The position numbers were made by a program, and so were the translations under genes. From positions 1-64,000 of the forward strand of contig AZLU01000064.1 in the NCBI GenBank assembly GCA_002224055.1: a DNA stretch of 64,000 nucleotides, given 5' to 3'. Below, in pieces: positions 58,343 to 64,000 of this stretch. Under the pieces are notes generated by a model. The model was not told the DNA's origin, made no database searches, and was given only the letters and a program-made list of their open reading frames with translations. The stretch's first letter is position 1. The number at the start of each line of letters is the position of its first letter. This DNA comes from Pezizomycotina sp. ARF18. Its lineage: Eukaryota; Ascomycota.

Positions 58343-60339
58343 ATGGCAGACGGTGATACTGGTAAGCTAGTTGCATTCAATATCTTCCACTCAATTTCAA
58401 TCACTATTGTGGATCATATCTCCTGGTTTGGTTTGGTTTGGTTTCTTGCTGACAACATCTACTTGAAATTGACTAGACAACTAGGGACCTTGGGGCTCGA
58501 TACCAATCAATTTCGTAACATGGCGGGCATCTCTCTATCGACCAGCTGCTTCTCAGACAAGAAATACACATTCGATAAGCGCGAATGCATCTCGAATCTA
58601 CTTCAGCTGGGCTTTAGGAGGCTGGTCGTTGATTTGTACTTTGATCCTAGATCGGGGGGATGGAGTTTATGCCCGGGTAAACTAGCCCTCAAATAGCTAC
58701 GACCTACAGGAGGAGAGTAGTGTAATTTTACTTTACTAACGAGATATGCAATTGACTTAAATCAGTCGCAAGTCCCGCACCATCATCGCCCAAGTCAAAT
58801 CCGACACCTTCCTCACCACCTCCACCTTCTACAACCCCCTCTTCTAAGGCTGCCTGGCTAAGACGGCAGGAATCATTATCTCTTTCTCCATTGCCTCTAC
58901 CGAGTGAATCGACAACTGTTTCGGCCCCGCCGATGAGATAACTCCGCGACGGAAATTAGCAGCATTACCTACACCTCCAACGGCTACACGTGTTCGGTCG
59001 GCGCAGATATATGGTTCTTCTTCGACTTTTTGTCCGACATGCTCGAGGATACTGGGACAAATGTGTACGCCCAACTTACCCTCGTCACCCTCAACCTACG
59101 TTCCATCTCACACCAGTCCTCCGACCAGCCCAACGCTGTGAATATAACGCAGCTATCTTCAGCGATCAGCGACGAGTTCCAATCGCTGGTTTATACTCCC
59201 GCTCAGCTATCCGAAGATAGGAAAGACATCAACTCGAGCTGGCTTGACATCCAGGATATACCCACGCCGTTGAACTATTACACCATCAACAGGACGAGGA
59301 CAACATCCTGCGTACTCCAGACGGGTGGCCGACGGAGCAGTACCTCCAGTACGAGAAAAGGGTTTACGGATACTGTTCAGTTTCGGCGATAACTACCTCC
59401 CTCAGGGCTCCGCGTACGATACTGGGAAGGACGTGGATGTCATATTCCCGCAGGATTACCTCGATCACGACGTCAGCTTCGACGGATCGCACTGCCCGAT
59501 CCGCATTACCGACACGCAGCTGTCGAACTCTAATACGTCGTGGGCCATGGCGTCCGATTCTACCAGCTCGCCGTTCGATACCAAATCTGCGTCGGCCGCT
59601 ATAAACTGCGGCGTATCGTTCACCTTGAATTCTACGGGCGGTGTTAAAGATCCGCTGAACGGCACCGCCTACTATCCTTTCCTTAATGCTTCCTGTGGTC
59701 GTGGGACGAGGGTGAGCCGGTCGATGGGCCACGGACGGTACGTTGGATTACAAGGAAACGTTCAGTGTACGAGTATGGAATGAACGGCAGGTGGAGAGTC
59801 GACGAGTGCAATACGAAGTACCGAGTCGCTTGCCGCGTGCAAGAGCAGCCGCACAAGTGGTCTATATCGACGAAAGCAGGTTCCTACATGGACGCGACGT
59901 CGCTCTGCGCGCGCGGTTCGAAATTGGGAGTTCCGCGGAACGCAGTCCAGAACCAGTTCCTCCTCACGAAGATGAAGGATGACCGGAGCTCGACCAGAGT
60001 TCCAGGATCTGGGTAGACTGGAACTCTATATCTGTTCCGTAGGTGTTTTTGATTAAATCCTAAAATTTTATTTCTTGCATTTGACAACAGCTGATGTACC
60101 CGATCGAATAGGACTGCTGGGTCTCCGGCGGCAGCAATGCTACTTGTCCCTATAGTGTCGCGCAGCGCAACAGCAGGTACATCGTGATCCCGACCATTGC
60201 CGCGGTTATTGTTCTGGTGCTATTCTGCCTGTTCCTGTTCGTCAAGTTTGCGAACAAGAATTTCAGGAAGAACCGGAAGCGCAGAAAGAAAGATAGGAAG
60301 AGGTACGCTGGTCATGATTATGAAGGTGTGCCCAGCTGA
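58343..60339 (+). CDS. MTC6: Mtc6, maintenance of telomere capping protein 6
   Basis: Fungal-specific single-pass membrane glycoprotein, named from a yeast genetic screen; molecular role unknown. Conserved landmarks are LDTNQFRNMAGISLSTSCFS, KRECISNLLQLGFRRLVVDL, FFDFLSDMLEDTGTNVYAQL, EKRLRILFSFGDNYLPQGSA and NAVQNQFL. These are followed by several N-glycosylation sites and CWVSGGSNATCPYSVAQRNS. A single TM helix near the end (IPTIAAVIVLVLFCLFLFVK) precedes a very basic tail that stops GHDYEGVPS at 60339. The start is uncertain: the 58343 ATG opens a continuous frame, but the signal peptide is poorly defined and an upstream exon is possible. A tetranucleotide-like (TTGGT)n stretch lies at 58420-58442. 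Frame changes are frequent. Confidence 0.85.
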
Positions 60340-60681
60340 TGCAAGTCTCCACAAGGTGGAACCCGCGAGCCAGTTTTCAGTTTGTATATTAATATTCCAC
60401 TGCTGTGGATGCTTTCGAGCGACGTTTTTGTTTCTTTGGACTCGTTTTTTGGCGTCAGGATCAGCATTCGTACACGGATTTTAGCGTCTATTTCCTGATA
60501 TTTTCGTAAAATGCTACTTATATAGTCCACATCCAAGCGTTGACCATCTTATTCTTGATATTCAAACCAATAGCAACGAAACATAGCAATTCATATTTAC
60601 CCACAAAAAACTCCTAAAATGCTAAGAACAAAGATCTGTACGTATATAAAGAGCATACATATATAACAGCTAATCATACAA
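60340..60681. other. Convergent MTC6/SPB4 3' region
   Basis: 342 bp between converging stops, AT-rich, no gene seen. Confidence 0.5.
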
Positions 60682-62656
60682 TTAATCCTTAATACCGTCC
60701 CAAAATTCTTCCTCAACCGCTCCCTTGACCTGCTTATCTTCCCTTTCCACCTTCTTCATCCGCTAACCTCCTCCACGAGCCCTCTCCACTCGTCATCCTT
60801 CGCTTTCTCCTCCGCGGTCATATTCCCCTCTTCTCAACCTCCTTCCTCTCCTCTTCCTCTCCCGCTTCCCATCTTTGACTTCTTTATCTTCCGCTTTCCC
60901 AGACCACGGCGCGTTCCGCTTCGTCTGCTCCGCCTTCATCTCCCGCTTCCTCTCCACGTTCGCCGCAATCACTTCGGGACTCTGCAGCTCCGCGAGCCGC
61001 TGTTTCTCCCTCGCTTTATCTTTATACGCGATCTTGTCCACGTTCACTTGTAATCCGTCCAATTGCAGATCCACCCTGCTTTTCCTTTCAGTTCCAGCAT
61101 CCGCGGCATTTTAACGAGCGCCCAACCCCTCGCTGTCTCGTCCCAGTTCACGTCGTCGACCCTGAATATCGACGCCGCGACGTGCGACCGGTAACTCCGC
61201 ACCCAGCTTACGAATCCCTCATGCCCTTTTCGTAGATCGCTCTATCCCCACGACGAGCTTGCGTAACTTCGCAAGTTGTGTTTTTATAGTTGCGTCTGAC
61301 GGTGGTTGTATTTCGGATGTTGTGATGTGCCGCACAGGTGTCTTGCGTACTTTTAGTAGTGCGACATATTCTTCCTCTCGACCGCACGTCAGCATCACGA
61401 TAGCTTTCCCGCGTCGGCCTGCACGGCCGGATCGTCCGCACCGGTGGAGGAATTGCTTCGGATCTTGCGGCGGGTCCAGCTGTATTACCAGATCTACATC
61501 CGGTATATCCAACCGCGCGCCGCCAGATCCGTCGTAATCAGCACGCAAGGCGACGCCGACGAAACGAAGCTCGAGAAATTCCTGTTCCGCGCATTGGGTG
61601 TCTGTTTCCCGTGCAGCGGTATCACTTTAAAACTCGGGATGAGAACGGGGAGTAAATGCGAAAAGTAATCGACGGCGTGGCAGGTTGCGAAGTATACTAT
61701 CGTCTTTAACGGTGATGTGGACGAAAGGATCTGTGGAAGGTAGAAAAGCTTTTGGGAGGGTTTTAGGACTATGTAACCGATGTCCAGACTGTTAATAGTT
61801 ATATATTAGCTATCAGTTTTACAATACTTAAGAGATTTCTAAATAAATATGTTCGAGGGAAGTGGAGTTTGTCGTACCTGACCGGCGTCCTCCTCTCCTC
61901 GTTCTTCTCCCCGCGCACTTTAACGTTCACGCGCACGCCGTTGCGGATGCCCGCCCAACCCAGCACACCTTCCACCGCCTCCGTAACGCTAGCACTGAAC
62001 AAACCCGTCCGCCGCTGCTTCGGTAACCGCGACAGTATCCTCATCAGCGTATCCTTGAAACCTAGACTGAGTAACCTATCCGCCTCGTCCATCACCAGTA
62101 CCTCGAAGCTCGACGTGTGCACGTACGGCGACGCTAGGAGGTCGTTGAGCCGCCCCGGTGTGGCGATGATGAAGTTACACGAATTCGAGAGGAAGTGTTT
62201 GATATCCTGCGCCGGCGAACTCGTACCGCCGACGAGTAACTGCGGCCGGACGGAACACGAAGAAGCAGTAGCAGTAGCAGTAGCTTCGTCATCGGAAGAC
62301 GACTGTTCGGCGACGGGGTAGAATTTCAGCAGCTTCTCGCAGACGTCGAATATCTGCGTCGCTAATTCCCTCGTCGGTGATATTACGATGCCGCCGACTT
62401 GTCCCTTCGCTAGACCTCCTTTAATCCGTGTTATTCTTTCTATCATGGGAATTAAGAACGCGAGGGTTTTGCCGCTGCCTGTTACAGCTTCGACGACGAC
62501 GTCTTTGTTCCCGAGAAATAGTGGGATGGTGGACGCTTGCACGGGCGTCATTTTCGTGAAACCCATGGTCGACATTGCATCTAGTATCCACGGCGAAAGA
62601 AGGGGTGTTATGGACGTCCATAGTCGCGGATCTTTCGTCGTCGTCGTCGTCGTCAT
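60682..62656 (-). CDS. SPB4: DEAD-box rRNA helicase Spb4
   Basis: Nucleolar ATP-dependent RNA helicase needed for 60S ribosomal subunit assembly. It starts [20 protein letters not shown] at 62656. The DEAD-box motifs are in order: Q motif ([17 protein letters not shown]), I (AVTGSGKT), Ia (PTRELATQI), Ib (TPGRLNDLL), II ([20 protein letters not shown]), III (SAS) and VI ([15 protein letters not shown]). The [14 protein letters not shown] start and [20 protein letters not shown] are specific to Spb4. An intron lies at about 61800-61870. The C-terminal domain has [20 protein letters not shown], then a Lys/Arg/Glu-rich tail ending [10 protein letters not shown] at TAA 60682-60684. Divergent from IMP2 with only 235 bp between start codons. 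Confidence 0.94.
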
Positions 62657-62891
62657 TGTGGTTCCTAGTTATTTGGAAGATTTTGCTGTTTGAACGTGAG
62701 AGTTGCGGTTTCTGCTTGTGCGCCATAAGACGGAATTGAAAATTTGCAGCGACGGAGATTGCCGCTATCCGTAAAAGCTTCCCCTGCAGCCCTACCAACT
62801 TCAACTTCTAAATTCGCCTAAAACAACCTCCACAACCTCAACCTTCAACTCTCCACAACCTCAACCTTCAACTCCCCACATCACCACCACA
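62657..62891. promoter_or_regulatory. Bidirectional promoter, SPB4 / IMP2
   Basis: 235 bp between divergent start codons. On the IMP2 side it contains a perfect 23-bp tandem duplication of a C/A/T-rich sequence that lacks G. Confidence 0.5.
62828..62873 (+). repeat. 23-bp perfect tandem duplication
   Basis: Two adjoining identical copies of a 23-mer beginning ctccacaacctcaaccttca, ending 18 bp before the IMP2 ATG, so likely in its 5' leader. No G residues occur in the unit. Confidence 0.95.
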
Positions 62892-63664
62892 ATGCCGCCG
62901 AAATTCCTCACCGGCCTGCGCACTTTTAGAGAGCGCTACTGGGCCCTCTACCAGACGATAACCTGGTTCCCGCCTTCGTCTTCCTCTTCGAGTACGGGTA
63001 CAGCATAAGCTGGGTCGAAGGTCTGAGCATGTACCCACGTTCTCGCCGGACTACGCGAACGGAGGCTTCCGCGACGCACTGCTGCTACGAAAATGGGGCG
63101 TGGCGGGGGAATTGAAGGCGGGGCAGGTTGTTACGTTTAGGTAGTATAAAAACACACTCAATCCCTTCTTACCTTTATCATTCTTTTTTTTTTAAATCGT
63201 TATTTATTACAATCTTGAATGCTAAGTGTTATGGGTATACTTAAAAGGTCACCCACGAATCCGAGAGGATGAGCATAAAGCGCATAATAGCGACGGAGAA
63301 CGACGTCGTAGCTACGAAAGCGCCGTTTCCGAAGTCGCACTGCGTTATTCCTCAGGGCCATGTTTGGGTTGAAGGGGACGGGGAGTACGAATCTTACGAC
63401 AGCAATTCTTACGGACCTGTAAGGAATAATCCCATATATCTCTTATAATCAATTATCTTGAAATTTTTATGGCGAAGTCTTACTAATATTACGGGTTTCT
63501 CTTAGATATCAAAGGCACTGATCAAGTCGAGAGTGTCCGGTATTATTTTCCCTTTCTCCAGGTTCGGGCGGATAGAAGAAGGGGTACCGGAAGCTGCGAG
63601 GGCGAGGGTACGCAGCTCGGGACCTGTTTCCGTAGTTTCTGTAGACAGTATCCTTAATTCATGA
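62892..63664 (+). CDS. IMP2: Mitochondrial inner membrane protease subunit 2
   Basis: Signal-peptidase-type Ser/Lys protease that trims sorting signals of proteins in the intermembrane space. It starts MPPKFLTGLRTFRERYWALY, with a TM helix just after (FVFLFEYGYS region). The catalytic Ser lies in EGLSMYPTF (a missing C interrupts it) and the catalytic Lys in RMSIKRIIATENDVVATK after an intron (about 63139-63249). The box E signature IPQGHVWVEGDG...SYDSNSYGPIS is intact. The last exon is a basic segment ending SVDSILNS at TGA 63662-63664. About 200 residues, as expected. Confidence 0.93.
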
Positions 63665-63963
63665 TACACATAAACAACATAAGGGAAGATGAAGCATTAT
63701 GACCGTATTCTTGTTGCTCGCTATAGCAGTGATCTAGAATGAAAAGTTCAAGGAACGCAAGTGCCAAAAAGCAATAGTACGTGCTGCAAAAAATGTGAAT
63801 GGTAAAAACGACTGTAGTGGGACCAAAACAAGAACATTTGTCGCTAACGATGCGAATTAAAATAAGTAGTGTACAATTAGTGCCAGGGTATAATTTATTA
63901 AAGCAAAAAGAAAGAAGGGTTATATAAAAGAAAGACAGCTAATTAAACAAAAAGACTATTTTC
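63665..63963. other. 3' flank of IMP2
   Basis: 299 bp of A-rich sequence with no gene. Confidence 0.5.
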
Positions 63964-64000
63964 TCAAGTCTTGACGCGGATCTCATCAACGGTATGCAGG
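63964..64000 (-). CDS. C-terminal end of a minus-strand gene (partial)
   Basis: Twelve codons read LHTVDEIRVKT to a TGA at 63964-63966. Placement tail-to-tail with IMP2 and good codon composition suggest a real 3' end, but it is too short to identify. Confidence 0.35.
   Translation of the reverse strand, partial: LHTVDEIRVKT

Noticed and set aside
1-64000. Mobile elements, LTRs, CRISPR arrays or a secondary metabolite cluster
   Set aside because: No transposase, integrase, reverse transcriptase, terminal repeat pair, spacer array or cluster backbone enzyme was seen.

Overview
The window is nuclear DNA from a fungus, most likely a filamentous ascomycete (Pezizomycotina-like). The evidence is a dense set of single-copy ascomycete housekeeping genes on both strands, short introns with GTAAGT-type donors, CTAAC branch sites and YAG acceptors, and fungal-restricted families (CSF1, MTC6, SPC24, TMEM184/DUF300, SEC62 with a basic/His-rich tail). 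I cannot fix the class or genus. I see no transposase, reverse transcriptase, LTR, CRISPR array, tRNA or rRNA.

Layout: 0-8 kb holds the tail of an unknown gene, AT-rich non-coding DNA, an unrecognised gene near 2.8-3.2 kb and a RING-H2 ubiquitin ligase (minus). 8.5-15 kb has FIS1 (minus), SPC24 (plus) and the mismatch-repair gene PMS1 (minus). 16-26.3 kb is one giant gene, CSF1 (minus). 27.3-34.3 kb has a TMEM184-family membrane protein and an unrecognised Ser/Pro-rich protein (both plus). 36-39.3 kb is elongation factor 2 with seven exons. 40-47.6 kb has a small unknown protein (minus), L2HGDH (plus), ARH1 (minus), METTL16 (plus) and ETF-alpha (minus). 48.5-58 kb has a trypsin-fold protease (minus), VPS52 (minus), a SWI3/RSC8-type chromatin subunit (plus) and SEC62 (minus). 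58.3-63.7 kb has MTC6 (plus), SPB4 (minus) and IMP2 (plus). The right edge clips another minus-strand gene.

Most genes sit in divergent or convergent pairs. Mitochondrial functions are frequent: FIS1, L2HGDH, ARH1, ETF-alpha and IMP2. L2HGDH and ETF-alpha are linked by electron transfer in other eukaryotes. L2HGDH and ARH1 converge so tightly that their stop codons overlap.

Almost every gene, including essential ones such as EF2, is broken by isolated one-base frame changes, mostly a missing C in a short C run. The simplest reading is uncorrected long-read sequencing error, not pseudogenes. CDS spans below therefore run from the inferred start to the inferred stop and include introns. I found no clear undescribed multi-gene system. 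The best leads are the cytosolic-looking trypsin-fold protease (48.5-49.5 kb), the Ser/Pro-rich unknown (32.2-34.3 kb) and the spaced direct repeats upstream of ETF-alpha.
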